64,000 nucleotides of DNA from JAGQSZ01 sp049647585 (GCA_049647585.1 JBARXY010000008.1:16273-80272), one strand, 5' to 3'; shown: positions 1 through 8,972, counted from the stretch's first letter. Notes: a model not told the origin generated them from the letters alone. A program made the numbers and translations.

Positions 1-426
1 CAGTCCGAATTGGCGCAGCTCAAGGCGAATCAGAACGACTTCGAGGAGCGCGCACTTGCGTGCATGGAACAGGCTGAGCCTGTCATGGAGCAGATTGCAG
101 CCCAGCAAGCGGTCATTGCCGGGATTGAGAATTCCATAACCGATCTGGGCGAGCGGATTGTTGTGGCCGAGGCCGAGATTGACACCCAGATCGCCGACAT
201 TGCTACCAACCGTGTAGCGGCTGTCGAAGCCGTCGACGAGGATCTACTAGTTGTGTACGCAAAGTTGCGTCACCTGCCCGGAGGTGTCGCCGTCGCCGAA
301 CTCGTCGGCGCGCGCTGCGGCGGATGCCATCTAGAGATCCCTTCGGGAGAGCTTGAAGCGATACGTCACGCCTCGGATCCGAAATCGGCCACCTGTCCCG
401 AATGCGGATGCCTGCTCGTAGGCTGA
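1..426 (+). CDS. C4 zinc-ribbon coiled-coil protein (DUF164/CdsZ family), 5' truncated
   Basis: The reading frame is open at base 1, so the gene starts outside the window and only about 140 C-terminal residues are visible. The N-terminal part is acidic, Ala/Gln/Glu-rich helix of the kind that forms a coiled coil. The C-terminus has a CGGC...CPEC pair of cysteine knuckles, the zinc ribbon of the DUF164 family. Family members are thought to bind nucleic acid or ribosomal complexes, but the exact role here cannot be read from the sequence. The downstream gap holds a short direct repeat, so it probably ends its transcription unit. The family call is firm; the function is open. Confidence 0.85.
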   Translation, partial: QSELAQLKANQNDFEERALACMEQAEPVMEQIAAQQAVIAGIENSITDLGERIVVAEAEIDTQIADIATNRVAAVEAVDEDLLVVYAKLRHLPGGVAVAELVGARCGGCHLEIPSGELEAIRHASDPKSATCPECGCLLVG

Positions 427-456
427 CGGCTTTGTCGCAGAGCATTGCTGACCTAG

Positions 457-550
457 GCAGTGCCGTGCTGATCTGGTTCGCCATGGTGTCGGCCGTGCTG
501 ATCTGGGCAGTGCCGTGTTGATCTGGGCAGTGCCGTGCTGATCTGGTTCG
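457..550. repeat. Direct repeats of about 20-24 bp overlapping a gene start
   Basis: The motif GCAGTGCCGTGCTGATCTGG occurs at 457-476, at 507-526 (one mismatch) and at 527-546. The first and third copies share four more bases (TTCG). A partial copy lies at 488-506 and a degenerate one near 558-576. The array fills the gap between the zinc-ribbon gene and the next membrane-protein gene, and it supplies that gene's GTG start codon. Slipped-strand duplication of the 5' end of the membrane-protein gene is a plausible origin. Confidence 0.8.
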
Positions 551-1032
551 CAACGTTGTCGGTGGTGCTGACCTGGGCTGTTTTCCAGAGCCCGGCACTC
601 GACTATCGCCTTGTGGCACTCGGTTCGGTCATCCCGATTCTGGAGATGCCGTTCGGAGCAGGACCGCTGCATTCGCTCAGTGCCCCCACGGTGGTGCTGG
701 CGTTGACGATGCTCCTGACCCAGAAGCGCCGGCTTATCAGACGACGTTGGCTCGGCATCTCGATCGGTATGTACCTGCATCTGGTGCTCGACGCAGCATT
801 CACCCTCTCCCAGAGTTTCTGGTGGCCGTTCCTCGGCTTCGGGTTCTCCGAGGGCCGAGCACCCGAACTGGGCCGGGGTTGGATGACAATCGCCATGGAG
901 GTCTTGGGCCTGGGTGTGGGCATGTGGGCCTATGGCCGGTTTGGGCTCGACGACCCGGAGCGTCGGCGAGTTTTCTTGAGAACCGGCCAGCTTGATCGAC
1001 AGATCATGGGGGAGACGGAACGAGGCTGTTGA
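535..1032 (+). CDS. Small multi-pass membrane protein, possibly YdjM/DUF457-like
   Basis: The 165-residue product has about four hydrophobic segments (roughly residues 3-20, 25-62, 75-100 and 120-135). It shows spaced His/Asp positions (PLHSLS near residue 45 and YLHLVLD near residue 80) that recall membrane-bound metal-dependent hydrolases of the YdjM/DUF457 type. That similarity is weak and by eye only. The first start is GTG 535 inside the direct repeats; the frame is closed by a TGA at 499, so little upstream extension is possible. No convincing ribosome binding site is visible. It stands alone between the zinc-ribbon gene and a DNA-binding-type gene. Confidence 0.6.
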   Translation: MLIWFATLSVVLTWAVFQSPALDYRLVALGSVIPILEMPFGAGPLHSLSAPTVVLALTMLLTQKRRLIRRRWLGISIGMYLHLVLDAAFTLSQSFWWPFLGFGFSEGRAPELGRGWMTIAMEVLGLGVGMWAYGRFGLDDPERRRVFLRTGQLDRQIMGETERGC

Positions 1033-1113
1033 GGTCAACTGAGGTCAACACAGTGACGGAAATCCGCTTCGAGATTCACCGGATTGTCACTGGGCACCTC
1101 TAGCCTAAAAGGC

Positions 1114-1884
1114 ATGGATCTTCTGGATGAGGAGTCGCACCGACTCCTTCTATGGGCAGTTCGACTCTTCGAAGTTGGAGTGACTCCCACTGGCGCCGAA
1201 CTCACCCGACTGGCCGAGCCGCGTCGCCCGATTGCCGCCGAAATCACCTCCGCACTGGTTGGTCGGACCGTCGATTTCAGCGAAGGAAGCATCGAGTCGC
1301 TGCTCAGACGAGGGCTTGTCGAGGACTTCGGCGATGGCTTGATCGGACCAACCGACATGGGTCGAGCCGTGGTCAACGCCTTGGGTATCCACCCCGAAGA
1401 TGTCCCGTTGTTCGAAATTCTCGACGCCGACCTCCGCTCGAGTGATCCGCTCGTCTTCGCCCGGGTCGTCAGTCGAATCGCGTCTCTCGATCGCCCGATG
1501 ATCGTCGACCCGTATTGCCGTCGCGCTCAGGTTGAGTATCTGGCACATCACACGAACGTCACACGTTTGTTGGTCAGCGACCGCCTGAACGCTTCAGAAT
1601 TGGACGACATAGTCAGCTTCGTGTCGATGATCGCCGGACGGCGGAACAAGTTGAGGGTGCGCGTAGCTCCTTCCGCTGCCATCCACGACCGCCACGTCAT
1701 CGACCGAGATCGTGTTCTCCAGATCGCGGGGCTTGTGCAGTCCGACGGTGTGGGAACAACAGTGATAACCGAGCCCTATGACCTGGGCACCGCTGTGCAG
1801 GCTTATTACAAGAGGGTCTGGAAGGACTCCGAGAAGCTCGTCGAGTACCGCCCCGGTTCGACTCCGTTGAAGCAATCTGCGTGA
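1114..1884 (+). CDS. Winged-helix protein with a PLD-like C-terminal half
   Basis: ATG 1114 gives a 256-residue protein beginning MDLLDEESHR; a GTG at 1084 would add ten residues. The first 100 residues are helical with a small-domain pattern (GAELTRLA, IESLLRRGLVEDFGDG) typical of winged helix-turn-helix folds. The C-terminal half contains IHDRHVIDRDRVLQI followed by a Gly-rich turn near residues 195-225. This resembles the His-containing strand of phospholipase D-like domains used by some regulators and defence proteins. Only one such motif is seen, so catalysis is doubtful. A DNA-binding role is inferred; no target is known. It is not part of an obvious operon. Confidence 0.65.
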   Translation: MDLLDEESHRLLLWAVRLFEVGVTPTGAELTRLAEPRRPIAAEITSALVGRTVDFSEGSIESLLRRGLVEDFGDGLIGPTDMGRAVVNALGIHPEDVPLFEILDADLRSSDPLVFARVVSRIASLDRPMIVDPYCRRAQVEYLAHHTNVTRLLVSDRLNASELDDIVSFVSMIAGRRNKLRVRVAPSAAIHDRHVIDRDRVLQIAGLVQSDGVGTTVITEPYDLGTAVQAYYKRVWKDSEKLVEYRPGSTPLKQSA

Positions 1885-1925
1885 AGTAGTTCGCGCACAC
1901 GCCGACGCGCCTAGCTTCTGCCCCC

Positions 1926-3248
1926 ATGCCCAGGCTGCCAGTCCACCCGGTCACACCGAGCACCTATCTATGGCGTCGTCTAGCCGCCGGTTCGGTGGTC
2001 GTCGTCGTGCTCGGTGTTCTCGTGATCGGCGCGGTCAAGTTGGTGGGGGCGCTCGGCAGTGGCGAAGCCGGCGAAGACGTCGCGTCCGGGCCCGGCGTAC
2101 CATCTGGATCCCCGGGCGACATGGCCGACACCACAACAACGACCACAACGACGACCACAACGACGACGGTGGAGATATCGGCGCCGGCCGTCGAGCCTGA
2201 CCGGCCCCAGGGAGCTGAAGGGTCCTCCGGTGTCACCGGACTGGCCAGAATTCAGGCGTTGGGTGGCTCGTCGATGTCGCCGAAGTCGGTGGTGGCCTCA
2301 TCGGCCGGCGCGGTTTTCGCCCAGAACATGATGTATCGACACTCGATCAGCGTGTTCAACGCCGACGGTGCGCTCGTGAGGACGATCGACGACTCGGTCG
2401 ATCTGGCGAAGTTCGGGGTCGACGGACATCCCGGTACATCGAAGGGCGCTCCGGTCGAGATGGCCTTCAGTCCCGACGCCAAGACTGCCTGGGTCTCCAA
2501 CTACTCGATGTACGGAACCTCGTTCGGACCCGAAGGAAGCGACAGCTGCGTGCCCGGTGACGGCACCGACGAGAGCTTCCTGTACCGGATCGATGTGGCA
2601 ACCCATGAGATCCGCAACGTCATCAAGGTCGGTGCGGTTCCGAAGTATGTCGCTGCCACTCCCGACGGGACCAAGGTCCTGGTGAGCAACTGGTGTACGT
2701 GGGACCTGTCGGTGATCGACACCGCCACCAACAGCGAGATCAAGCGGGTCAAGCTTGGCGGCAAGTACCCACGTGGAATAGTCGTCCCCGACGACAGTAA
2801 GAGCGCGTACGTCACCCTGATGGGGTCCGACCGCTTGGTCCGCGTCGACCTCGACACCTTTGAAGTAGCCCAGATGGGTTCGCCCGGCGACAGCCCTCGA
2901 CACATCGTCATTTCTCCCGACAATAAGTCGCTGTATGTGACCAACAATCGCGACGGCAACGTCGTACGCATCGACACCGCCTCGGGCAAGGTCACAGGCT
3001 CGGTTTCGACCGGAGCGCAGCCTCGTTCCATGGCCATCTCGGCCGACGGCGAAGCGCTGTACGTCGTCAACTACGAATCCGCGTCGATGACCAAGGTGAG
3101 GACCTCGGACATGTCGGCGATGCAGACGGTCAAGACCGACAACCATCCGATCGGCATCACCTATGAACCGACCCTTAAGCGCGTATGGGTTGCCTGCTAC
3201 GGGGGAAGGGTGATCGTGTTCGACGACTCCCGAGCCCTTACGGACTAG
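1926..3248 (+). CDS. Membrane-anchored YVTN-type beta-propeller protein
   Basis: The 440-residue exported protein has a short cytoplasmic N-terminus, one hydrophobic segment (about 17-43), a low-complexity linker with 13 consecutive threonines (about 69-81), and then a beta-propeller from about residue 105. The propeller has repeated blades with the patterns SPDAKTAWVSN, TPDGTKVLVSN, VPDDSKSAYVT, SPDNKSLYVTN and SADGEALYVVN, typical of the YVTN/lactonase-like 40-residue repeat. Such proteins sit on the outer face of the membrane and often bind partners rather than catalyse. The Thr tract is encoded by near-perfect ACN repeats and may vary in length. Substrate and partner are unknown. Confidence 0.85.
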   Translation: MPRLPVHPVTPSTYLWRRLAAGSVVVVVLGVLVIGAVKLVGALGSGEAGEDVASGPGVPSGSPGDMADTTTTTTTTTTTTTVEISAPAVEPDRPQGAEGSSGVTGLARIQALGGSSMSPKSVVASSAGAVFAQNMMYRHSISVFNADGALVRTIDDSVDLAKFGVDGHPGTSKGAPVEMAFSPDAKTAWVSNYSMYGTSFGPEGSDSCVPGDGTDESFLYRIDVATHEIRNVIKVGAVPKYVAATPDGTKVLVSNWCTWDLSVIDTATNSEIKRVKLGGKYPRGIVVPDDSKSAYVTLMGSDRLVRVDLDTFEVAQMGSPGDSPRHIVISPDNKSLYVTNNRDGNVVRIDTASGKVTGSVSTGAQPRSMAISADGEALYVVNYESASMTKVRTSDMSAMQTVKTDNHPIGITYEPTLKRVWVACYGGRVIVFDDSRALTD

Positions 3249-3303
3249 CCCTCAACGGAAGCGGGGAAGCGGTTCTGGATCTCCCGTAGGCTCCGCTCCG
3301 GAG

Positions 3304-3960
3304 GTGAGTGGGTTGAGTCGGGTGTGGATGGATCTAGAGGTAGGCGAAATTCTGCGTGGACTGCCTGATGTCTCGGTCATCAGCGGAGAACCCACCCAGT
3401 ACCGGCATCGACAACGCCTGGAACTGGCGAAGTCTGCCAAGGAGCTCCGCTCGAGCGCCAGTGGATCATTGCGAACCGCTGTGAAGACAGGTGGGCTCTT
3501 CATGAGCTGGCAGTCAACGACGGTGGAGGTCCGAATTCCTGTCACATCTGAGGAAGGCGCGGCCATGGAGAGGCGGCGACGCCGAGGGCTGCTTGTCCTG
3601 CTGGGAAGCCCAATCGGAGTCGTAGTTGGGCTCATCGGTATATACGCATGGGCAACCTCAGCACCACAGAGCGTTGGGCCGTCGCTTGCTCTACTCGCGA
3701 TACTCGGCTTCGGTCTGGTTGGAGCGGCGATCGGCTGTGTCCTCCGCATCTCTCGCGTCTTCCTGCTAACCCTGCGTCGCGGAAGGGTGAAGCTGCTGGC
3801 GCATCCGCGATTCGTCGAAGCCGTAGCCGAAAGGGCGGCAGGCCGAGGTGGGAGTGGTTCGGCGCTGCCGGTCTACCCTCCAATTCCGAACGGCTACGGC
3901 TGGGGCGGCCAAAATCTTCCTACCCCTCCGAACTCGGAGTTGCCAAAGTTCCGACCATGA
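3304..3960 (+). CDS. Hypothetical two-TM membrane protein
   Basis: The 218-residue product has a soluble N-terminal 90 residues followed by two membrane spans (about 95-118 and 125-148), then a basic stretch and a Pro/Gly/Tyr-rich tail (PVYPPIPNGYGWGG). Segment GSLRTAVKTGGLFMSW and the hydrophobic spans make coding on this strand more convincing than the Ser/Arg/Pro-rich frame opposite. GTG 3304 is the first start; ATG 3328 is an alternative. It converges with the response-regulator gene, with only 13 bp between stop codons. I recognise no family. Confidence 0.6.
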   Translation: MSGLSRVWMDLEVGEILRGLPDVSVISGEPTQYRHRQRLELAKSAKELRSSASGSLRTAVKTGGLFMSWQSTTVEVRIPVTSEEGAAMERRRRRGLLVLLGSPIGVVVGLIGIYAWATSAPQSVGPSLALLAILGFGLVGAAIGCVLRISRVFLLTLRRGRVKLLAHPRFVEAVAERAAGRGGSGSALPVYPPIPNGYGWGGQNLPTPPNSELPKFRP

Positions 3961-3973
3961 TGGGCCGTGATCT

Positions 3974-4630
3974 CTACTCGGGTGCTTGTCCGCCGAGACC
4001 GGCTGACCGCGCTCTGACAATCGCCTGGGCCCGGTCAGCAACCTGCAGTTTTGTGAACAGGTTGGATACGTGGTTGCGGACAGTCTTGGGTGAGACGTCG
4101 AGTAGCCGCGCTATCTCGGGATTGTTGCGGCCCTGTGCGACCAGTTCCAGAACTTCGTGCTCGCGTGGGGTCAGTTCCGGGAAGGTGGTCACCGTCGGAG
4201 GAGCGGCGAAGAATCGCTGCATTCTCCGGGCTATCGCAGGGCCGAAGATCACGGCACCGTTGACGACCGCGTGGATGGCGCTGACCACCTCGTTGGCGCC
4301 TGCCCCTTTGAGTAGATAGCCGCGGGCTCCAGCACGCATGGCCGAGAACACGCTGTCCTCGTCGTCGAACATCGTCAAAACGAGAACCCCGATGTGAGGG
4401 CTGGCGGAGACGACCTGACGCGTCGCGTCGATGCCATTGAGGATGGGCATGTTCAGGTCCATCACAACCACGTCAGGTTGAAGGTCGGCTGCCATTCTCA
4501 CGACATCCGGACCTTCGGCGGCTTCTCCCACGAGTTCGAGCGAGTCCTCCGTGGACAACACGGTGCGCATTCCGTCACGGAACATCGGATGATCATCGGC
4601 GATCAGAACTCGTATCGGCTCGTCACTCAC
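3974..4630 (-). CDS. NarL/LuxR-type response regulator
   Basis: The 218-residue DNA-binding response regulator starts at GTG 4630, which overlaps the last codons of the histidine kinase gene (stop at 4623) by 8 bases, so translation is probably coupled. The receiver domain covers residues 5-120, with the acidic pocket ADD at 11-13 and the phospho-acceptor Asp about 58 in VVVMDLNMP. The LuxR/GerE helix-turn-helix is at about 150-200 (LTPREHEVLELVAQG, SPKTVRNHVSNLF). It should act as the output of the adjacent kinase. An upstream start at 4693 is possible but would lie inside the kinase gene and lacks homology-like sequence. Confidence 0.93.
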   Translation of the reverse strand: MSDEPIRVLIADDHPMFRDGMRTVLSTEDSLELVGEAAEGPDVVRMAADLQPDVVVMDLNMPILNGIDATRQVVSASPHIGVLVLTMFDDEDSVFSAMRAGARGYLLKGAGANEVVSAIHAVVNGAVIFGPAIARRMQRFFAAPPTVTTFPELTPREHEVLELVAQGRNNPEIARLLDVSPKTVRNHVSNLFTKLQVADRAQAIVRARSAGLGGQAPE

Positions 4631-6713
4631 TGAAAGCTCCCGGAAGAACGCTCGTGGCCAGTTCCTCGGTTGCCAGCAGCAACGGGGTGGCAACCACGGG
4701 AAGGCAGGCGGTCACCCGGGTGCCACCAAGTGGAGATGGACCTATCAGTAGGGTGCCTCCGAGCTCGGATGCCCGTTCCATCATCGAAAGGGTGCCAACT
4801 CCTCGACTCAGATTCTCGGGCATGCCGACACCATCGTCATCGATGGTGATTGTCAGCCCTTCATCGAGCATCACGCCCACCCGGCACTGGGTCGCGCAGC
4901 TGTGCCTGGCGACGTTGGCGAGCGCCTCGCACACGATTCTGTATGCGGCCACCTCGACCGCCGCTGGAAGTTCACCCACCACTCGAGGTGCATGCATCTC
5001 GACCAACAGCATCTGCCCGTCCTCGAGTGGGCCTGAAAAGGAGCGGGCCTGCTCCGAGATGGACTCCAACAGCCCGATCTCATCGAGCTTGGGCGGCTGC
5101 AGGTCATAGACCAAGTGACGTATGTCTGCGATCGTGGAACGTATGTCGGCACCGAGTTGATCGATCACGGACTTGGCGGCATCGGGGTTGGTGTCCAGAA
5201 GCATCGCCGCGCTGTCGAGTTTCATTCGCACGGCCGCCAGCGCCGGTCCGAGTCCATCGTGGAGGTTGCGCCTAATCTTCCTGCGCTCCGCCTCGCGTGC
5301 GGTGACGAGGTCACGGCGGGAACGTTGGAGTTCATCGGTGACCGACACGGCATGGACCACCGCGGCAACCGGACGGGCCAGGTCGGAGAGGATCCGCATT
5401 TCGGACGCCCGGATTCTGGAACCCGGTCGTGGTGCCACTATGAGCTCTCCAACCTGGGTGTCCCTAAACATAAGAGCAGTAGCGCTCGTTGGAGCATCGG
5501 AGTCGCCCACACTTGCGACCTCGCCGGTGCCGGGTACAACCAACGAAACCCTTCCGAGGCGCAACGACTGGGCCACAGCGTCGACAACCTCATCGAGGAC
5601 CGAGTCCGCGGGAACCGGTTGGTCCAGGCGTTCACCGAGCTTCGACAGTGCTCTGTATGGATCACCCCTATCGCCGTAGAAGATCCGCTCCACGCCGCGC
5701 TGAACCCGGTCCCGGAGGAGGGCGAATACCGCAGCGCCGAGCGCCGCTGCGATGAGCGACGGTCCGAGCTGCAGTTGCTCATCCGCTATCTGGCCGAATG
5801 CGCCGACGACAGCGACGTAGACAGCTGTGACCAGGACGATCAGGACCCCGTAGATCAGCGACATGCGGATCAGGAGGTCCAAGTCCCAGAGCCGGTAGCG
5901 CAGTACTGCCACGGCAATGGATATCAGGAACACCGCCAATGCAAGCGGTTGGGTCCACACGAAGAAGACGTCGCTACCCCGCCATGGAAGCACCTCGAGC
6001 ACCGTTTCCGCGGCAAGGACCGATGCACCGAAGAACACCCATCGGAGCTGCTGGCGGGTCACAGAATCCGCGCGCCTGGTCTTCACGGCCAGGGAGACGA
6101 GTGCCGCAGCGATGGTCAGCACAAAGCCGATCCGACCGATTGTTCCCAGGACCGCCAGACCGCTCCAACGGATTCCAAGGGGGTTTGTGAGCGTGGGGAG
6201 GTCCTCGGTGAAGGCGCCCCAGGTGAACATGCCTTCTGCAACCCCCATCAGCATGCATCCGAAGAGCCCCCAGACGACGGCGCGCCATCTGCGACTTGGG
6301 AGCGATCCATTGGGGAAGAGCGTCAGCGTCAAAGGGAGTGTTGCGAGAGCAATGATGTTTGGCCAGCTTCCAAACCATGCCGCGAGGGTTGCGCCGGGAA
6401 GCGAGGGGTGCCTAACGGTCACGAACACCGCCCATTCGCGGCCCACGGCCATGACTCCGTTTGCCAGCCCCGCCGTGACCATCAGCCAGCCGATCGGGTT
6501 GCGTGGCACTTTGTGCGCAAGTACCGATCCGACGCCCCCCAACCCGAGCGCCATGGCCAGATTCGCTGGCCAGCCGGTGTCGACGCCGGTATTGCCGGCC
6601 GCTAGGTGCAGCCCAGTCATAGCTACGACGCAGAGGACCACGACTCCGCTGACAACTACGTCCCAGGGGAACCGATCTGGCGGAACTCCCACAGATTCGT
6701 CAACCACATCCAT
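4623..6713 (-). CDS. NarL-type sensor histidine kinase with multi-TM sensor region
   Basis: The 696-residue membrane kinase is read from ATG 6713, preceded by a GGAGA ribosome binding site. About eight to ten hydrophobic segments occupy residues 15-335. A GAF-like region follows (about 350-455). The HisKA_3 dimerisation box is RRKIRRNLHDGLG, with His about 485, and the HATPase motif DDDGVGMP is at about 625-632. This architecture is the DegS/NarX/LiaS type that pairs with LuxR-family regulators, and the regulator gene overlaps its 3' end. The signal sensed is unknown. An in-frame start further upstream (6818) would run into the repeat region and is less likely. Confidence 0.92.
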   Translation of the reverse strand: MDVVDESVGVPPDRFPWDVVVSGVVVLCVVAMTGLHLAAGNTGVDTGWPANLAMALGLGGVGSVLAHKVPRNPIGWLMVTAGLANGVMAVGREWAVFVTVRHPSLPGATLAAWFGSWPNIIALATLPLTLTLFPNGSLPSRRWRAVVWGLFGCMLMGVAEGMFTWGAFTEDLPTLTNPLGIRWSGLAVLGTIGRIGFVLTIAAALVSLAVKTRRADSVTRQQLRWVFFGASVLAAETVLEVLPWRGSDVFFVWTQPLALAVFLISIAVAVLRYRLWDLDLLIRMSLIYGVLIVLVTAVYVAVVGAFGQIADEQLQLGPSLIAAALGAAVFALLRDRVQRGVERIFYGDRGDPYRALSKLGERLDQPVPADSVLDEVVDAVAQSLRLGRVSLVVPGTGEVASVGDSDAPTSATALMFRDTQVGELIVAPRPGSRIRASEMRILSDLARPVAAVVHAVSVTDELQRSRRDLVTAREAERRKIRRNLHDGLGPALAAVRMKLDSAAMLLDTNPDAAKSVIDQLGADIRSTIADIRHLVYDLQPPKLDEIGLLESISEQARSFSGPLEDGQMLLVEMHAPRVVGELPAAVEVAAYRIVCEALANVARHSCATQCRVGVMLDEGLTITIDDDGVGMPENLSRGVGTLSMMERASELGGTLLIGPSPLGGTRVTACLPVVATPLLLATEELATSVLPGAFSE

Positions 6714-6803
6714 AGGACTCTCCTCGGACCCTTCGACCTCGCAGCTTTGACCTTCTCGATACTGACCCTCACGGGTCCGACCGACCGAGCCCGGCCGCTT
6801 TAA

Positions 6804-6972
6804 GCGAGTGTCGCGCACAGTTGGGGGCTACGGAACCACGAACCCTCGTTCTGGCTGTCGCCGGAATACCTATGGGTATCTGAACGACGGCCAGAACGTG
6901 GGCAGGGGGCGAGTGTCGCGCACAGTTGGGGCTACGGAACCACGACTTGGCCTCCGTAGCCCCCAACTGGGC
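6804..6972. repeat. Paired 37-38 bp direct repeat plus inverted copy
   Basis: A unit beginning GCGAGTGTCGCGCACAGTTG and ending ACGGAACCACGA occurs at 6804-6841 and again at 6909-6945 with one G fewer. A third, inverted partial copy lies at 6951-6972. The block fills the gap between the two-component genes and the lipoprotein gene. The architecture is REP/MITE-like, but no transposase is visible. Confidence 0.8.
6923..6969 (-). terminator. Long hairpin after the cupredoxin-like lipoprotein gene
   Basis: The arms at 6923-6938 (CAGTTGGGGCTACGGA) and 6953-6969 are complementary over 16 bp with one bulged base and a loop of about 14 nt. It sits 15 bp beyond the stop codon of the lipoprotein gene. 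There is no T-tract, so it may be a rho-assisted terminator, an mRNA 3' stabiliser or simply the inverted repeat itself. Confidence 0.45.
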
Positions 6973-6983
6973 CTATTGCGGGA

Positions 6984-7946
6984 TCAGCTAACGGTGAACT
7001 CGCCGATCTGGGCCGGAGGTCCGGTCTGGGCGTCACCGACTGACAGGTAGCCGTAATGTCCGGCGGGCAGGTCCAGGACCAGCCAAGCTGACTGTCCGGC
7101 GGACAGCCCGTCGACTCCGCCCATCATCACTCCGCCCTTGGCGTTGTCGACGGACTTGTTGGTGTTCATGGCTTCACCGACAGCGCCGAAGTAGCTCTCG
7201 AGGGTGGTGCCGGGATCGAGCTTGACGAGTTGGAGGTCGTGGGGCTTGGTGCCGGTGTTCGTCACTTCGAACGTGCCCTTGCCGTTGAACCCGTCGGGCA
7301 TCGTGAAGGCCTTGTCGTCGACCGAGATGGTTCCATCGCTCTTGGGGGCGTCGGTGGCCGGATCCCCCTTGACGGTGAACTCGTTGACCATGCCCATCTG
7401 GAAGTGCGGCGTGCCGTCCTCGGCGACGAAGAAGCAGAGGATTGCGTAGTTGCCAGCCTTTAGGTCCTTGGCGATCACGGTGGACTGTTGGCCTGGACCG
7501 ACCGGAGAAGGGGTCCCGTACTCAGCGTCGGGCCCGTCGGCCATCAAAGCTGTGGCGGCCTCTTCGGAGGACCCTGCAGCAGAGCGGATCTGGTCGAGGG
7601 TGACTCCGTCCTTGACACGTGTGACGGCCAGCATGTGCGAGACATCGTCGGTGTTCTTGAAGGTGATGGCGCCATTGCCCGGGCGGAGCTCACCCGATAC
7701 CTCGAAGGACATCCCGGGTGTATTGATCGTTATGGCATTGTCGATCGGAGAGTCACCGACATTCTGGACCTGAGCCGTAGTGGCGGTCTTCTTCGCTGTC
7801 GTTGAACTCGACTCTGCCGCCCCGCCATCGGAGCTGCACGACGCGGCACCCATTATCAGGAAGGCACTCGCCGCGATGGCTGCCCAGCGCAGCCCGGTGG
7901 CTCTGGTCCTTCGGTGGATGGGGACTGTCCCTGACGAACGGCTCAT
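6984..7946 (-). CDS. Lipoprotein with two cupredoxin-like domains
   Basis: The product is 320 residues from ATG 7946, chosen because GGAG lies 6 nt upstream; ATG 7949 is adjacent. A signal peptide with a lipobox-like MGAASC follows the basic N-terminus, so the mature protein should be a membrane-anchored extracytoplasmic lipoprotein. Two beta-sandwich halves follow. The first has VSHML and a C-x9-H-x2-M array (CFFVAEDGTPHFQM) that could bind copper. The second (TKPHDLQLVKLDPG ... GHYGYLSVGD) keeps the fold signature but lacks the Cys. Function is unknown; copper handling or electron transfer is inferred. It is monocistronic, with a hairpin downstream. Confidence 0.8.
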   Translation of the reverse strand: MSRSSGTVPIHRRTRATGLRWAAIAASAFLIMGAASCSSDGGAAESSSTTAKKTATTAQVQNVGDSPIDNAITINTPGMSFEVSGELRPGNGAITFKNTDDVSHMLAVTRVKDGVTLDQIRSAAGSSEEAATALMADGPDAEYGTPSPVGPGQQSTVIAKDLKAGNYAILCFFVAEDGTPHFQMGMVNEFTVKGDPATDAPKSDGTISVDDKAFTMPDGFNGKGTFEVTNTGTKPHDLQLVKLDPGTTLESYFGAVGEAMNTNKSVDNAKGGVMMGGVDGLSAGQSAWLVLDLPAGHYGYLSVGDAQTGPPAQIGEFTVS

Positions 7947-8060
7947 CATGTTCTCCTTCGATGACGGATTACGTCCTGTCATCATCAGTGAACGCTGGTC
8001 CCGTCGACATCGGCCCGGTGTCCCGGGTACCCGGGAAATCTGTCCCGGGACTCCTGGGCG

Positions 8061-8137
8061 GGTGACTGTCTGGCGGGCGACTGGCCGGCGGTGACTGTCT
8101 GGCGGGCGACTGGCCGGCGGGCGGGCGACTGGCCGGT
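8061..8137. repeat. 29-bp tandem repeat, two full copies plus a partial
   Basis: The unit GGTGACTGTCTGGCGGGCGA followed by CTGGCCGGC is present at 8061-8089 and 8090-8118 without mismatch, with a partial copy at 8119-8137. It lies between the lipoprotein start and the 3' end of rnpB, in an otherwise gene-free stretch. Confidence 0.85.
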
Positions 8138-8211
8138 GCCAGACCTCGGGCCTTCATAGGTATTTCCCGGTCGAGTGGCGGGATCAGAAGGCGTCGGAGG
8201 GAACTGGTGTC

Positions 8212-8589
<378 letters not shown>

Positions 8590-8619
8590 GACCCGGTAAT
8601 CCTCGCACAATCCGACCTG

Positions 8620-8750
8620 CCCAGTCAGGTGAGGGGCACCGTCAGGCGATGGCACAGTCAGGTGGGGGCCCAAGCCAAGTGACCTGCCCAGCCAGGTGAG
8701 GGCCCGAGCCAAGTGACGTGCCCAGTCAGGTGAGGGCACAGTCAGGTGAG
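8620..8750. repeat. 34-bp tandem repeat with degenerate flanking copies, upstream of rnpB
   Basis: Two 34-bp units containing AAGCCAAGTGACCTGCCCAG (8666-8699) or its near copy (8700-8733) lie in tandem. Shorter cores CAGTCAGGTGAGGG recur at about 8622, 8655 and 8740. The array sits immediately 5' of rnpB on the minus strand, where its promoter is expected. No open frame of interest is present. Confidence 0.8.
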
Positions 8751-8801
8751 GTTCCCGCCGCCCTGGTGCGGCTCAGCCGACCAGGTCGCCTGGTGGCCTA
8801 C

Positions 8802-8972
8802 TCAGACCGCTACGGCGAGACCGATCCGGTAGGTCGAAGTCTGAGGGTCGAACTCGATCTGAACCCGTGGCTCGGTGAGAATCGCGGCTGTGGGCTCCGG
8901 ACCGAGCACGACCGGCTCGTTGTCGCTCGATTGTGAACCGCTGGTGATACGGACTTCGTTCGACGTTGCCAT
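8802..8972 (-). CDS. Small hypothetical protein
   Basis: The 56-residue ORF starts at ATG 8972, just beyond the 3' end of the FGGY kinase gene on the same strand. Third codon positions are about 75% G/C from this ATG onward and drop upstream of it, as expected for a real coding start. The product ends in a strand-like VQIEFDPQTSTYRIGLAVAV. No ribosome binding site and no recognised family. A longer version would need a CTG start overlapping the kinase stop codon. Confidence 0.4.
   Translation of the reverse strand: MATSNEVRITSGSQSSDNEPVVLGPEPTAAILTEPRVQIEFDPQTSTYRIGLAVAV

Noticed and set aside
2125..2175. Poly-Thr ACN tract considered as a sequencing artefact or frameshift
   Set aside because: The frame continues into a convincing beta-propeller, and Thr-rich linkers are normal in exported actinobacterial proteins.
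3252..3749. 165-codon minus-strand frame
   Set aside because: Ser/Pro/Arg-rich shadow of the two-TM protein gene on the plus strand.
5115..6605. 496-codon open frame on the plus strand
   Set aside because: It is antisense to the sensor kinase, whose motifs and membrane helices are clear; composition (His, Arg, Glu, Gly mix without domain pattern) is typical of a GC-rich shadow frame.
8590..8760. Repeat array that at first looks like a CRISPR
   Set aside because: Units are tandem without unique spacers, and no cas genes are present.
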